Positions 63,710 through 64,000 of a stretch of DNA of 64,000 bases are shown here, in pieces. Position numbers and translations under genes: made by a program. The stretch is from CAWHJB01 sp963698715 (GTDB lineage Bacteria; Chloroflexota; Anaerolineae; Anaerolineales; UBA4823), in NCBI GenBank assembly GCA_963698715.1, contig CAVORW010000005.1, positions 124,001 to 188,000 on the forward strand. Direction: 5' to 3'. Numbering within the stretch: the stretch's first letter is position 1; every line of letters starts with the position of its first letter. The notes below the pieces were generated by a model. The model ran no database searches and was not told the origin of the DNA. It saw only the letters and a list, made by a program, of their open reading frames with translations.

Positions 63710-64000
63710 ATGAAAGAACAAGCTTTGGATCCAGCAATGCCTAATGCACAAATCTCCGGGAAAGGGTTCTTCCTGCCGGTCCTGATCGTCTTAGCGCTAT
63801 TAATCGCTGTGGGTGGATACTTTGGCTATCAGGCCTGGAATGCCAGCCTGGCAGCCAAAGAAGCAGCAAGAACTGCTGCGGTACAGGCTGAAGCAATGGC
63901 TGCAATCCAAAACCAATGGGGGATCAAAATCACCCGGGTTGTTGCCACTGCAGATGGCGGCCTGGTGGATCTGCGCTACCAGGTGACCGATTCTGATAAG
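63710..64000 (+). CDS. Start of a single-pass membrane protein, cut by window edge
   Basis: The first 97 codons are visible. ATG 63710 has GTGGAG about 8 bases upstream. After a short cytoplasmic head (residues 1-18) comes one membrane helix (about 20-42), then an Ala/Glu-rich stretch and the start of a beta-strand region with GIKITRVVATADGGLVDLRY. No family was recognised. It probably belongs to the same exported copper-protein gene run and may be the membrane anchor of the complex. Confidence 0.6.
   Translation, partial: MKEQALDPAMPNAQISGKGFFLPVLIVLALLIAVGGYFGYQAWNASLAAKEAARTAAVQAEAMAAIQNQWGIKITRVVATADGGLVDLRYQVTDSDK

Overview
The window looks like a chromosomal contig from a Gram-positive-type, non-model bacterium, most likely a member of Chloroflexota (Anaerolineae-like). 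This assignment is inference from gene content: CSLREA/beta-helix and PD40-repeat secreted proteins, several exported proteins ending in a short (F/Y)LPL tail, paired MoxR/DUF58 modules, a C4-type zinc-ribbon coiled-coil protein and many YfhO/GT-C-like membrane proteins. No rRNA, tRNA, CRISPR array, prophage or insertion sequence was seen.

Layout. 1-6.6 kb: a truncated MTA/SAH-nucleosidase-like gene, a 1083-residue secreted beta-helix/PD40/PKD protein, a PfkB sugar kinase, an HD hydrolase and an OsmC protein. 6.8-14 kb: a NYN/LOTUS protein, a class II histone-deacetylase-like hydrolase and a MoxR-DUF58-DUF4129 operon. 14.3-21 kb: AlaX, a GYD protein, a class V aminotransferase, a small cytochrome c, an exported protein gene broken by one in-frame TGA, a GDP-mannose dehydratase and an XRE regulator. 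21-23.3 kb: a second MoxR-DUF58 pair. 23.4-35.1 kb: a tightly overlapping minus-strand operon of YfhO/GT-C-like envelope proteins with a membrane histidine kinase in its middle. 35.3-38.6 kb: a zinc-ribbon protein and a membrane-anchored NACHT-HEAT ATPase. 38.6-43.6 kb: a seven-gene minus-strand operon joining a thiol redox relay (CcdA, TlpA, Grx-DUF2085) to the pgeF-yggS-yggT-yggU housekeeping cluster. 43.7-52.4 kb: an L,D-transpeptidase whose Tat signal is out of frame with its ATG, aspartate kinase, a WecG-type glycosyltransferase, a radical SAM protein with an odd cysteine motif, and a NarL-type two-component pair followed by a degenerate receiver.

52.4-64 kb is the most unusual part: one co-directional run of exported proteins. 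It has a 1738-residue SdrD-B/IPT/beta-helix protein, three consecutive multicopper-oxidase-like proteins, and the start of a single-pass membrane protein. Reading the copper motifs by eye, the first oxidase-like protein keeps a type 1 site and two His-x-His motifs only in its first cupredoxin domain. The second keeps two His-x-His motifs, without a type 1 site, only in its second domain. The third has neither set and carries Ig-like repeats and a surface tail. The first two together would supply exactly one copper complement, so I propose a split, hetero-oligomeric multicopper oxidase on a surface scaffold. Long stem-loops sit in most of the spacers of this run.

Functional themes are cell-envelope assembly (glycan and membrane proteins, MoxR/DUF58, L,D-transpeptidase, Gmd, WecG), extracytoplasmic thiol redox, and secreted copper proteins. 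Two apparent single-base lesions (18543-18545 and about 44825) may be real pseudogenisation or assembly errors.
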